DNA from: Aphrophora alni | Lineage: Eukaryota; Arthropoda; Insecta; Hemiptera; Aphrophoridae | DNA length: 64,000 bases | Assembly: GCA_963513935.1 (NCBI GenBank) | Contig: OY740772.1 | Location: 14,850,098-14,914,097, forward strand | Direction of reading: 5' to 3' | Part shown: positions 58,501 to 64,000 of the stretch, in pieces | Numbering within the stretch: the stretch's first letter is position 1 | Layout of the letters: each line of letters opens with the position of its first letter | Program-made: the position numbers and the translations under genes | The notes under the pieces: model-generated | Told to the model about the DNA's origin: nothing | Databases searched by the model: none | The model's input: the letters and a program-made list of their open reading frames with translations, nothing else

Positions 58501-60573
58501 AGACATGTTTTTCAACTTTTCTTCAACTAACTTTTTTCTGTACAATTGAAAATTGTAGCAAATTAAAGTAAAGAATATTCCTTTAAACAATTAAAATTCC
58601 ATGATTTAGTATAGATATTTCTCCAAAATGCTTAGAGATATCAAAGCCATATTTTCCGAGATTGTGAACCTTACAATTCTGCATATTGGATTTAAAAGTA
58701 ACGATTTTTTTTACATACAATTTTGTGATACACAATTTTTATATTCAGATATTAGTGATATTTTTTTCAGGGATATTTCTTCTCCTTTCAATTTTGTTTT
58801 TATTTATGGTCTTAACATTTGTTTACACAAATTTTGTTAAAATTTTCTTTAAAAAATGAAAAATTATTAATATATTTACTGCTAATTATTGAATTTATGA
58901 GCTTATGTCAAATATTAATAGGTGTAAATATTGTTATTATAATGCAATAATAATACTAAAAGGTGTAAAAATATTTGTCCTCTCCCGTTCCCGAAACTAA
59001 ATAAAATTGAAACAAAACTAATCGTCAACAAAGATGTTAGTTGGGTAGTTGTCGATCAAAAATATCATCTTTGAAAAAAATTTACATCTGTTTACATTTA
59101 ACGAATTCATACATTCTAATTACAAATTCTCACTGGCAGCTTTGTGTTATCCTCCTCTTTCAAATTTAGTGTTATCAAGAAAATGGGGGGGAGGGAAACA
59201 TTCCGAGATGTGACCAAAATATGCCCACATATTAAATTTGATTAAAATAAGTTTACATGTTAAGGGCTGTAGAGCACTGTACATTAGTCACAGATCATTA
59301 CAAAAACACTATTTTGAATCCAAACCGCTTCAAAAAGGATAACTTGCATCTGTAAAAAAATTCAACATCGATTTTTGACCCATAACATAACTTTTTTTAT
59401 ACTATGTAAGAAAAGTAAAATCTATAAAATTATAAATATTACAACCTCCATCTTTTATCTGATCTTCCATTAGATGATCTCAGGAAATGAACTAAATTAA
59501 AAAAAGGAACATGAAATTTGGAATAAATGGCTATATTGTGCTTATATACAGTAGAACCTTATTTAAATTCAGCAAAATCAAACGATAGCCATTTTAAACA
59601 AAATTTTGTTCATATCATGTATGTTTTTCAACTTTTTTCTCCTCTATTTTTATAAGGCAATACTGAAGAGTGGTTATTCACATTTAAAGAATAAGGAAAA
59701 ACCCTCAACTTATAACACACTAAATTAGATTAAAAATTACAGATTTCAATTCTGCATGTAAAGTATCTACTAACCCCACTTCTCTAGGATGAAAAATAAC
59801 GAAATTATTGTAAAAAACATAATTTCAAACATTGACCACTTAAGAAAATGTAATATTCAGCTGGTCACCAACACGAATGTAGTGAGTGGAGGTTTCTTTG
59901 CATATATTTTAAAACAAACTCACTCTATACTACATTTAAACCCCCTTGTGTACTATTACAATTTAATATTTCCCGCAAGGCTTAAGAAACCAAATTTTGT
60001 TGATTATATTTAGAGGATCTACATTGTACCACATTGATGATGGGACTGAGTAAGTACCAAGATGGCCCCATAAACTTGTTTTTTTCTATCCGCAGATGGT
60101 GTTGTAACTCTGGTTCCAGAAGAAAGTGGAGGCTAATTTCAGTTTGAATGATGAAAAAGTAAAGTATCAAATGTATTTGGAATTACCCAACATGTGCATT
60201 AAAAATTATTTCAGTGATGTTAAGAATAAATTATTATGTAATACAGCCTCGTCAATGCCTTAGCAGGCGAAACCATTGGTCGGCTAGACTAATTAAAAGT
60301 GGATATTACAAAATAAAAAAATAAAAATTGTGTTTTATTATCTTTAAAACTCATACTTACTTCATTCCTAGAAGCAGAGGCACATGTCTTCTTGCTTGAA
60401 CATCTACAATTGAACCCTGTGCACTACGATTTACTAATGCCAAGAGAAGTATTGTTGCTATGGATATAAGAACCAACATGCCTATTAAATATACTCTTAC
60501 AAAGTCTCCGCCTACTGAACATGTAAATGTGTACGAGTAGTATCTCTTTGTGACCACCGCCATCAGTATCAAC
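25177..60573 (-). CDS. DAGLB: sn-1-specific diacylglycerol lipase (DAGL), central part, eight exons
   Basis: Joined exons (minus): 60573-60361, 49001-48889, 47726-47502, 44064-43915, 42343-42175, 42077-41954, 28326-28183, 25288-25177. They total 1250 nt, and every junction has GT/AG and a matching phase. DAGL enzymes are membrane serine hydrolases that release 2-acylglycerols such as 2-arachidonoylglycerol from diacylglycerol. Visible: membrane segments (LIGMLVLISIATILLLAL; MSGLAIFALAMVL), RDTDLVPSDIIAG, HYMVLSMASYGYP, a Cys-rich stretch (CKLLSHITCCACF), DDNCC and IVLVVRGS...VFTDLT of the lipase fold, ending YGLIFT just before the expected G-H-S-L-G. N-terminal exon(s) lie right of 60573, and the nucleophile and later exons lie left of 1. 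Alpha versus beta is not settled; the N-terminal half looks more beta-like. Confidence 0.9.
25340..26400 (+). pseudogene. Decayed DUF4817/DDE transposase-like sequence
   Basis: An open stretch at 25370-25783 carries a helix-turn-helix segment of the DUF4817 type (VYWLFWLAKFNS ... HEHNIRRWDKLL), common in insect transposable elements. Farther on, the DDE-domain end can be read despite frame breaks: a PPW/PRSPDL-like block then MDFYLWGYVTQNIYSE near 26200-26250. Several stops and shifts separate these parts, so it is inactive. Element ends were not resolved. Confidence 0.65.
26940..27740 (+). pseudogene. Non-LTR retrotransposon RT and C-terminal fragment
   Basis: With stops and shifts, the plus strand reads LNFADDICLLSQRYQ (the RT catalytic F-A-D-D), then KINTLKTKGLRIN, and near 27520-27580 NPQGQRRRGW-like codons typical of the C-terminal end of arthropod endonuclease-reverse transcriptase LINEs. 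An AT repeat at 27749-27762 follows and may be its tail. 5'-truncated and dead. Confidence 0.65.
28183..28326 (-). CDS. DAGLB: DAGL exon: oxyanion/RG[ST] strand
   Basis: Acceptor TTGATTCCAG and donor GTAAGT; exactly 48 codons, phase 0 at both ends. It encodes LPFYILACHKTKSIVLVVRG and VFTDLTCIPEKIE, matching the V-R-G-[ST] strand and D-x-x-T-D-L loop of DAGL lipases. Confidence 0.9.
28830..30229 (-). repeat. E4 3' LTR
   Basis: On the minus strand it starts TGTGGTGATGTG at 30229 and ends AAATTATTACA at 28830. It contains a primer-site-like minus TGGCGCCC (forward 28898-28905) 68 bp before its end. Confidence 0.9.
30230..33632 (-). other. E4 internal non-coding region
   Basis: 3.4 kb between the ORF stop and the 3' LTR. 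In this orientation it is strikingly poor in G on the plus strand, made of short CT/A-rich repeats, and has no ORF with family features. Decayed pol was looked for and not found. Confidence 0.7.
33633..35327 (-). CDS. E4 coiled-coil protein, unknown function
   Basis: 564 residues from the ATG at 35327 (an in-frame TTG lies nine codons upstream). It starts acidic and Ser/Asn-rich (SNSNSRRSSVNANSSSGS). Residues about 155-290 are a long coiled coil with roughly 14-residue periodic units such as KFDQNKIEINAKLE and KLDKIDNDLKQSKLE. A second half contains EFENYVMIKFKSIF and ELFERRRGDGMPERE. The Gags of E1 and E3 also have N-terminal coiled coils, so this may be a Gag derivative, but no WW capsid motif, zinc knuckle or protease is visible. 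Length equals that of E3 Gag (564), perhaps by chance. Confidence 0.75.
   Translation of the reverse strand: MESEIVNVNNSDEQVGLGNQNSLNNIEPLEFTGDIFDNLEKESQSNEQTNEQFAQNFLDQEISSNSNSRRSSVNANSSSGSDFNGFDSDRILNSKQQCEDINKKLVETPGVETVKENSDKDLKAEEVRMDKSVKNNDQDLEIKSMLKVMMEKMEQNSLRFEQSRLETKQNNVVLNNKIDQGSLELKEISNKFDQNKIEINAKLEVFNIRLEQNNVKLDKIDNDLKQSKLELRQDNLNLKEAMCKKFEEIRVEIKSDYVKLEQNLKMESNVMETNNKVEIEVSYCEKKVEFEWINNVEGVLIENVNNLDNNLDQAVAEVEINSFNETKEMSDDLIIIEDNCVNDCVQEISKIMNNGLGNKVYLETANNVEINMSSGVGIGISNLKNKVKINNLIIKESAVYLKKRVYHKTVEFENYVMIKFKSIFQTQEQEIKSFCEKSNLKYNLESKNVEIVKEGFVLVYKNGGVSIPKLTDVEIRSVDSELFERRRGDGMPEREKEKGILSILQDNNKGRSFVKKGSIVMNGLDKLSMWTEVVNVVIMLRMQAIFYKMFHQSGNHRKKCIIYI
35453..35472 (-). promoter_or_regulatory. 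E4 putative primer binding site
   Basis: Two bases after the LTR end (the spacing seen in E1 and E3) the minus strand reads TGTCGCCGCAACTGTGGG. It starts TGT rather than TGG, so it is either mutated or pairs with an altered primer. Confidence 0.4.
35475..36875 (-). repeat. E4 5' LTR
   Basis: Partner of 28830-30229. The only difference noticed is one extra A in an A-run near 35740. The internal primer-like motif is at 35543-35550. Confidence 0.9.
37507..37561. repeat. (AT)n microsatellite
   Basis: About 27 uninterrupted AT dinucleotides in an intron. Confidence 0.95.
37905..38480 (-). pseudogene. Jockey/CR1-like reverse transcriptase fragment
   Basis: The minus strand, with shifts and stops, reads QGSFLGPLLFSIYV-like codons near 38450, HANDLQIYLHSKIN near 38370 (A-D-D changed to A-N-D), and farther on SLIIMPYFSYCDQVV and KLQHNQNYSIQFI, the order found in Jockey/CR1-type RT C-terminal halves. 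Degenerate relic. Confidence 0.65.
38490..41083. other. Intronic DNA without recognisable features (except 39430-39840)
   Basis: AT-rich DAGL intron sequence. Apart from the decayed coding-like stretch I see no element ends, tRNA or exon. Confidence 0.5.
39430..39840 (-). pseudogene. Decayed coding-like sequence of unknown origin
   Basis: One minus-strand frame gives coherent protein-like sequence with several stops: NSLTLICDACFETFKENVL, GLGDGLSTVFNN, LITLKTASGATCGCAENM and IMIQEAKEYSEDQEIADAL. Composition and stop spacing suggest a dead copy of a real gene (processed pseudogene or captured exon). I do not recognise the family. Confidence 0.35.
41096..41360. repeat. Perfect 107-bp inverted repeat
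   Basis: Arms 41096-41202 and 41254-41360 are exact reverse complements with a 51-bp spacer. A 12-bp direct repeat CTGTACATGCAG lies at 41084-41095, touching the left arm, and at 41395-41406. Transcribed within the DAGL intron on either strand, it would fold into a 107-bp duplex. Confidence 0.95.
41954..42077 (-). CDS. DAGLB: DAGL exon: DDNCC segment
   Basis: Separated from the previous exon by a 97-bp intron. Acceptor TTTGTTTCAG and donor GTAAAA. It encodes VKDDNCCLCYFAAVK and EEDILYANFRNRIFK, aligning with the segment just before the first strand of the lipase fold. The intron that follows (13.6 kb) contains E4. Confidence 0.88.
42175..42343 (-). CDS. DAGLB: DAGL exon: start of catalytic domain
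   Basis: Acceptor CCTTATTTTAG and donor GTGAGT. It encodes LEKARHYMVLSMASYGYPF and CTGFCKLLSHITCCACF; the Cys cluster resembles palmitoylated stretches of DAGLs. Confidence 0.9.
42569..42986. repeat. Imperfect fold-back with hammerhead-like cores
   Basis: Arms about 42569-42768 and 42793-42986 are inverted copies with substitutions and indels. Each arm has a conserved block. On plus, 42919-42950 reads CCGAAGA, a GGAGC/GCTTC stem, then GAAACATGTC. On minus, 42634-42604 reads CTAATAA, a GGAGC/GCTCC stem, then GAGACATGTC. These resemble the CUGANGA...GAAA core of minimal type-I hammerhead ribozymes known from Penelope-like elements. Both cores carry changes at invariant positions, so activity is doubtful. 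Confidence 0.6.
43060..43230 (-). repeat. Dispersed repeat family R, fragment
   Basis: Shares GTCAAAAAGTGAAAATGAAC and then a run of similar blocks (CAAACTTGCGTTGCTTATGT; TAAATTGTATCTGACTAAA) with 55590-55720. Same orientation as the 54.6-kb copy. Confidence 0.55.
43231..43860. other. Intronic DNA, nothing recognised
   Basis: AT-rich; no ORF, repeat end or RNA gene seen. Confidence 0.5.
43915..44064 (-). CDS. DAGLB: DAGL exon with SDIIAG motif
   Basis: Acceptor TTTGGTTTAG and donor GTACTT. It encodes IFRDTDLVPSDIIAGFVLL, among the most conserved stretches of the family, followed by a basic helix (KQKRESREQRRIELL). Confidence 0.92.
44880..45130 (-). mobile_element. tRNA-derived SINE (likely)
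   Basis: The minus strand from about 45125 begins with a tRNA-like head: CTAGTCTAGTTAGAACTG in the A-box position and GGTTCGAAC as a good B box about 35 bp on. A 150-bp unrelated body with a GAAGAGCCATCTAGATGGC near-palindrome follows. No cloverleaf is complete, so it is not called as a tRNA gene. Confidence 0.5.
45140..46310. other. Intronic DNA, mostly featureless
   Basis: Positions 45160-45240 (minus) contain ACCATTCCTTGGTGCAGG followed by CTGAAACATATCG, reminiscent of Penelope-like terminal hairpins but too degenerate to call. Otherwise AT-rich. Confidence 0.4.
46320..46950 (+). repeat. Dispersed repeat family R, copy 1
   Basis: Aligns block by block with the reverse complement of 54600-55590 and with 49290-49800. 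Shared blocks include TATTCTGGTTTTAAA, TTTGATAATGATGGATT, the AGTTTTAGTTTC region and GATAACAAGAGTTGATTTAT. A hAT-type MITE is inserted at 46661. Confidence 0.7.
46661..46832. mobile_element. 172-bp hAT-type MITE
   Basis: 8-bp target duplications CTTTCGAA (46653-46660 and 46833-46840). Imperfect terminal inverted repeats: CAAGGGCGTACCCAG against CTGGGTACACCCATG. Two long G-runs (near 46687 and 46793) lie inside. Too short to code. Confidence 0.8.
47502..47726 (-). CDS. DAGLB: DAGL exon: membrane segment and cytosolic linker
   Basis: Acceptor CTGTTTTTAG and donor GTATGT. It encodes VCFDWVMSGLAIFALAMVL, then DPIGSIKLKG and a Trp/Arg-rich linker (SIWVRRFRWFFCWVIRD) ending HEAFSQVA. The D-P-x-G after the last helix is a family hallmark. 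Confidence 0.88.
47770..48710. other. Intronic DNA with short TTAGG array
   Basis: 47960-47974 is three TTAGG units, the usual insect telomere pentamer, followed by a G-run; such short interstitial runs also occur by chance or at transposon ends. Nothing else recognised. Confidence 0.5.
48889..49001 (-). CDS. DAGLB: DAGL exon: third membrane segment
   Basis: Acceptor TTTTTCACAG and donor GTAAAT. It encodes LVLLLPEGLWNILGTIWAF, matching the L-x-x-x-P-E-x-x-W pattern of DAGL beta, then ECPDGDHFTNTVID. It joins the previous exon through a split Lys codon. Confidence 0.85.
49290..49800 (+). repeat. Dispersed repeat family R, copy 2
   Basis: Contains CTTGCCATCGTTTGTGTA, TTTTATCTGATCATGTTTGT, ATATAGTTTTAGTT and GATAACAAAAGTTGATACTC in the same order as the other copies. 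Confidence 0.65.
50025..50140 (+). pseudogene. Penelope-like GIY-YIG endonuclease fragment
   Basis: The plus strand reads LYKCGQKYFGQISRPVDVHV then HEHREHA, matching the C-x(1-2)-G-x-x-Y-[IF]-G-Q-x-[ST]-R...EH pattern of GIY-YIG endonucleases at the end of Penelope-like elements. No upstream RT is recognised. 50150-50720 beyond it shows nothing certain. Confidence 0.5.
50730..51279 (-). pseudogene. Non-LTR retrotransposon RNase H fragment
   Basis: The minus strand, with shifts, reads VGVGIFGTPTEVEISKTLGD, then PGHEGCMG, LAKKGTQTSYIGTEPVCGVS and RVLARI, the order of an RNase H domain (G-P-E-P-x-C-G-[VI] tail) of R1- or Loa-like LINEs. The Tigger element abuts its right side and may have inserted into it. 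Confidence 0.6.
51282..53115 (+). mobile_element. Tigger/pogo-type DNA transposon, 3' end missing
   Basis: Begins after TA with CAGTAGAACCCCTCTAATCC, a Tigger-type terminal repeat. Transposase coding runs from about 51496 to 53103. The matching right terminal repeat was not found; at about 53115 a LINE fragment starts. Confidence 0.75.
51496..53103 (+). pseudogene. Broken Tigger/jerky-like transposase (CENP-B HTH plus DDE_1)
   Basis: In order: N-terminal HTH (LSINKKLAVLQRL ... LQKIAKELNVG); CENP-B/Tc5-type HTH (MWFCQERRKGTPISG ... SEGWIDRWKTQHG); catalytic core with D in NIDETGLN, D in LLLLDNALLHA and D in QQMDQGVIEWLKRR, so the acidic triad is kept; and an acidic C-terminus ending KQKSITDFFSK. 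It is broken by stops or shifts around 51620-51720 and 51988 and by one extra G in the G-run at about 52411-52416, which moves the rest to another frame. Domesticated CENP-B-like genes share the layout, but these breaks argue for a dead transposon. Confidence 0.85.
53116..53500 (+). pseudogene. Non-LTR reverse transcriptase fragment
   Basis: Reads YGVPQGSVSG, then after a shift INDFPYNLSSIIFFFADDTT with the RT F-A-D-D, and KTQLITFSTKSN; a stop follows TLDK. Typical Jockey/CR1-type RT middle part, cut on the left by the Tigger junction. Confidence 0.7.
53760..54600. other. Intronic DNA, nothing recognised
   Basis: AT-rich, no ORF or repeat ends seen. Confidence 0.5.
54600..55760 (-). repeat. 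Dispersed repeat family R, copy 3 (longest)
   Basis: Reverse orientation relative to copies 1 and 2 and covering both their spans, so it defines the family best. The hAT MITE at 54906-55260 lies inside it. No ORF; class unknown. Confidence 0.65.
54906..55260. mobile_element. 355-bp hAT-type MITE
   Basis: Perfect 13-bp terminal inverted repeats (CAGGGCCGGATTT / AAATCCGGCCCTG) and 8-bp target duplications ATGGCAAG (54898-54905, 55261-55268). These are hAT-superfamily hallmarks. Non-coding. Confidence 0.92.
55965..56022. repeat. (CA)n microsatellite
   Basis: Interrupted ACACACAC/CACACC tract. A short (GT)n run lies at 56380-56398. Confidence 0.9.
56075..56325. repeat. Imperfect fold-back
   Basis: Arms about 56078-56117 and 56282-56320 share TGAACTCTTCACTTCTTCAG / TCCTTAATTA-type sequence in inverted orientation. 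On minus, the left arm reads CTGAAGAAG...AAACGTCG, again reminiscent of a Penelope-like hammerhead. Confidence 0.45.
56420..60350. other. Intronic DNA, mostly featureless
   Basis: Four kilobases of AT-rich intron. A CAGTAGAACCTTATTTAAATT block at 59551 resembles a Tigger-type terminal repeat without an element behind it, and TACAGGGTGACCGAAAAG at 56856 resembles an insect transposon end. The open stretch at 59789-60013 has no recognisable family. No exon signal was found. Confidence 0.45.
60361..60573 (-). CDS. DAGLB: DAGL exon: N-terminal membrane segments
   Basis: Acceptor CTTTCAG before 60573 and donor GTAAGT after 60361. It encodes about 71 residues with VYLIGMLVLISIATILLLAL as a membrane helix, followed by RSAQGSIVD. 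The first base completes a codon from an exon beyond this point; no candidate for that exon was found in 60580-61020. Confidence 0.85.
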
Positions 60574-60664
60574 CTGAAAGAGAAAATCTTTATTTTATAA
60601 AAGACAATGAAACATTAAATATGTGTAAAGTTGGTTATAAAAAGGTTTAAACAAATACATCATG

Positions 60665-60745
60665 ATCTTTAAATAAGCTCTTGAGACTAGTAGCTAGTAA
60701 CATCGTTTGGTATGAGAGAGGTCCTGGGTTCAATCCCTGTGATGC
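60665..60745 (+). other. tRNA-like B-box relic
   Basis: GGGTTCAATCCC at 60727-60738 is a good B box with a matching T-stem context, and AGTAGCTAGTAACATCG lies about 40 bp upstream in A-box position. No full cloverleaf, so probably a SINE head or tRNA pseudogene. Confidence 0.35.
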
Positions 60746-61027
60746 TGGGTTTTTCCAAATACTGTATATCTATTTTCAGGTCCCCCCAAGTCGAAAAAAC
60801 TGATTTTTGGAACGAAGTGTTTTTTCATTTTTTTAAACTCAATATTTGGAGCTAGCTACCATAAGAAAAAAACACAAAATTAAGGTTTTCTCAAAATCAG
60901 CAATAACAAATTGGATCAAATGTGGCTCTAAGGACCAAATCAAAACGTATGAGTCGCTATTTCTCAAAAAATGCTGGTTCAAGGTAGTTGGTAAAAGCAT
61001 CAATAAAATTATCCATGGGGTATGAAA

Positions 61028-61106
61028 TACGAGATATGATCAAAAAATACGGTGAATATAATTTATTACGAACAAAATAATAAGCTTATATCAAATTTGA
61101 ATTAAT
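61028..61106 (-). mobile_element. Mariner-like element, 3' terminus
   Basis: Starts with TACGAGATATGATCAAAAAA, the style of mariner-like terminal repeats. 50 bp on, read on minus, come the transposase stop and C-terminal codons, which form the first unit of the array to the right. The rest of the element is not in the window. Confidence 0.6.
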
Positions 61107-64000
61107 CTCCTTCAAAGTGCTCTCCTTGGCTAGCAATGCACTTATACCAACGTGATTCCATTACTGGAAGTATTTCTGGAAGGCTTCTTAGTCTCCTTCA
61201 AAGTACTCTCCTTGGCTAGCAATGCACTTATACCGACGTGATTCCATTACTGGAAGTATTTCTGGAAGGCTTCTTAGTCTCCTTCAAAGTACTCTCCTTG
61301 GCTAGCAATGCACTTATACCAACGTGATTCCATTACTGGAAGTATTTCTGGAAGGCTTCTTAGTCTCCTTCAAAGTACTCTCCTTGGCTAGCAATGCACT
61401 TATACCAACGTGATTCCATTACTGGAAGTATTTCTGGAAGGCTTCTTAGTCTCCTTCAAAGTACTCTCCTTGGCTAGCAATGCACTTATACCAACGTGAT
61501 TCCATTACTGGAAGTATTTCTGGAAGGCTTCTTAGTCTCCTTCAAAGTACTCTCCTTGGCTAGCAATGCACTTATACCAACGTGATTCCATTACTGGAAG
61601 TATTTCTGGAAGGCTTCTTAGTCTCCTTCAAAGTACTCTCCTTGGCTAGCAATGCACTTATACCGACGTGATTCCATTACTGGAAGTATTTCTGGAAGGC
61701 TTCTTAGTCTCCTTCAAAGTACTCTCCTTGGCTAGCAATGCACTTATACCGACGTGATTCCATTACTGGAAGTATTTCTGGAAGGCTTCTTAGTCTCCTT
61801 CAAAGTACTCTCCTTGGCTAGCAATGCACTTATACCGACGTGATTCCATTACTGGAAGTATTTCTGGAAGGCTTCTTAGTCTCCTTCAAAGTACTCTCCT
61901 TGGCTAGCAATGCACTTATACCGACGTGATTCCATTACTGGAAGTATTTCTGGAAGGCTTCTTAGTCTCCTTCAAAGTACTCTCCTTGGCTAGCAATGCA
62001 CTTATACCGATGTGATTCCATTACTGGAAGTATTTCTGGAAGGCTTCTTAGTCTCCTTCAAAGTACTCTCCTTGGCTAGCAATGCACTTATACCGACGTG
62101 ATTCCATTACTGGAAGTATTTCTGGAAGGCTTCTTAGTCTCCTTCAAAGTACTCTCCTTGGCTAGCAATGCACTTATACCGACGTGATTCCATTACTGGA
62201 AGTATTTCTGGAAGGCTTCTTAGTCTCCTTCAAAGTACTCTCCTTGGCTAGCAATGCACTTATACCGACGTGATTCCATTACTAGAAGTATTTCTGGAAG
62301 GCTTCTTAGTCTCCTTCAAAGTACTCTCCTTGGCTAGCAATGCACTTATACCGACGTGATTCCATTACTGGAAGTATTTCTGGAAGGCTTCTTAGTCTCC
62401 TTCAAAGTACTCTCCTTGGCTAGCAATGCACTTATACCGACGTGATTCCATTACTGGAAGTATTTCTGGAAGGCTTCTTAGTCTCCTTCAAAGTACTCTC
62501 CTTGGCTAGCAATGCACTTATACCGACGTGATTCCATTACTGGAAGTATTTCTGGAAGGCTTCTTAGTCTCCTTCAAAGTACTCTCCTTGGCTAGCAATG
62601 CACTTATACCGACGTGATTCCATTACTGGAAGTATTTCTGGAAGGCTTCTTAGTCTCCTTCAAAGTACTCTCCTTGGCTAGCAATGCACTTATACCGACG
62701 TGATTCCATTACTGGAAGTATTTCTGGAAGGCTTCTTAGTCTCCTTCAAAGTACTCTCCTTGGCTAGCAATGCACTTATACCGACGTGATTCCATTACTG
62801 GAAGTATTTCTGGAAGGCTTCTTAGTCTCCTTCAAAATACTCTCCTTGGCTAGCAATGCACTTATACCGACGTGATTCCATTACTGGAAGTATTTCTGGA
62901 AGGCTTCTTAGTCTCCTTCAAAGTACTCTCCTTGGCTAGCAATGCACTTATACCGACGTGATTCCATTACTGGAAGTATTTCTGGAAGGCTTCTTAGTCT
63001 CCTTCAAAGTACTCTCCTTGGCTAGCAATGCACTTATACCAACGTGATTCCATTACTGGAAGTATTTCTGGAAGGCTTCTTAGTCTCCTTCAAAGTACTC
63101 TCCTTGGCTAGCAATGCACTTATACCAACGTGATTCCATTACTGGAAGTATTTCTGGAAGGCTTCTTAGTCTCCTTCAAAGTACTCTCCTTGGCTAGCAA
63201 TGCACTTATACCAACGTGATTCCATTACTGGAAGTATTTCTGGAAGGCTTCTTAGTCTCCTTCAAAGTACTCTCCTTGGCTAGCAATGCACTTATACCAA
63301 CGTGATTCCATTACTGGAAGTATTTCTGGAAGGTTTCTTAGTCTCCTTCAAAGTACTCTCCTTGGCTAGCAATGCACTTATACCAACGTGATTCCATTAC
63401 TGGAAGTATTTCTGGAAGGCTTCTTAGTCTCCTTCAAAGTACTCTCCTTGGCTAGCAATGCACTTATACCAACGTGATTCCATTACTGGAAGTATTTCTG
63501 GAAGGCTTCTTAGTCTCCTTCAAAGTACTCTCCTTGGCTAGCAATGCACTTATACCAACGTGATTCCATTACTGGAAGTATTTCTGGAAGGCTTCTTAGT
63601 CTCCTTCAAAGTACTCTCCTTGGCCTGCAATGCACTTATACCAACGTGATTCCATTACTGGAAGTATTTCTGGAAGGCTTCTTAGTCTCCTTCAAAGTAC
63701 TCTCCTTGGCCTGCAATGCACTTATACCAACGTGATTCCATTACTGGAAGTATTTCTGGAAGGCTTCTTAGTCTCCTTCAAAGTACTCTCCTTGGCTAGC
63801 AATGCACTTATACCAACGTGATTCCATGACTGGAAGTATTTCTGGAAGGCTTCTTAGTATCCTTCAAAGTACTCTCCTTGGCTAGCAATGCACTTATACC
63901 AACGTGATTCCATTACTGGAAGTATTTCTGGAAGGCTTCTTAGTCCCCTTCAAAGTGCTCTCCTTGGCTAGCAATTCACTTATACCAACGTGATTCCATT
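61107..64000 (-). repeat. 86-bp minisatellite derived from mariner transposase C-terminus
   Basis: About 33.6 head-to-tail units of 86 bp run off the window. On minus each unit reads SLPEILPVMES[RW]YKC then IASQGEYFEGD-stop, the usual C-terminal end (RWxKCI...GxYFEGD) of mariner transposases. 86 is not a multiple of three and each unit contains the stop, so the array does not code. Edge units carry CCAACG (Trp codon, ancestral), central units CCGACG (Arg). First and last visible units share GTGCTC instead of GTACTC. Confidence 0.93.

Noticed and set aside
59789..60013. 74-codon ORF
   Set aside because: No recognisable motif or splice context; kept only as part of the unassigned intron.
60665..60745. 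Functional tRNA gene
   Set aside because: Good B box but no acceptor or anticodon stems can be formed.
63544..63821. Two 63-codon ORFs in the minisatellite
   Set aside because: Plus-strand reading of two 86-bp units with a local variant that removes a stop; the coding origin is on the minus strand.
61107..64000. CRISPR-like regular repeats
   Set aside because: Units are contiguous without unique spacers, in a eukaryotic context, and derive from a transposase end.

Overview
The window is AT-rich eukaryotic DNA, most likely from an insect and possibly a hemipteran. Its host content is one spliced gene whose introns are packed with transposable elements. Splice signals (GT..AG), TTAGG-type pentamers, DUF4817-like, Tigger-like, mariner-like and hAT-like remnants, and Ty3/Gypsy-type LTR retrotransposons all point to an arthropod. 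I see no bacterial, plasmid or organelle features and no CRISPR array.

Host gene. Eight minus-strand exons between 60573 and 25177 encode the central part of an sn-1-specific diacylglycerol lipase (DAGL family, beta-like favoured). They cover transmembrane segments, the SDIIAG region, the Cys-rich segment and the first half of the lipase fold up to the residue before the expected G-H-S-L-G nucleophile elbow. All exon phases join without error. The first exon(s) lie right of the window. The catalytic-serine exon lies left of it, beyond a transposon nest of at least 25 kb.

Left third (1-24802), a three-level nest inside that last intron. The oldest layer is E2, a minus-strand Ty3/Gypsy element (16961-24802) with a frameshift, a mutated protease motif and a 1.7-kb insertion at TTAA. 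E1, a plus-strand element (5' LTR cut by the window start, 3' LTR ending at 16960), is inserted into E2's integrase region. E1 encodes Gag, a canonical -1 slippery site, and a protease fused to 97-residue tandem repeats, but no reverse transcriptase, RNase H or integrase. E3 (2546-10613, minus) is a complete autonomous Ty3/Gypsy element inserted in E1's gag with a 4-bp ATAT target duplication. Its gag and pol are in one frame separated by a single TGA.

Middle (25177-42343). These are DAGL exons with DUF4817-type and non-LTR fragments, and a second young LTR element, E4 (28830-36875, minus, AAAT target duplication). E4's only long ORF is a 564-residue coiled-coil protein with no recognisable capsid or pol. 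A perfect 107-bp inverted repeat lies at 41096-41360, and a fold-back with hammerhead-ribozyme-like cores lies at 42569-42986.

Right third (43915-64000). More DAGL exons alternate with a tRNA-derived SINE, two short hAT-type MITEs, copies of an unclassified dispersed repeat, a Penelope-like endonuclease fragment, a non-LTR RNase H fragment and a broken Tigger transposase. From 61028 there is a mariner-like terminus followed by an 86-bp minisatellite (about 34 units, running off the window) built from the transposase C-terminal codons.

E1, E3 and E4 look young because their LTR pairs are nearly identical. E1 and E3 share protease context and primer-site design, so E3-type Pol may mobilise E1. 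That is inference.
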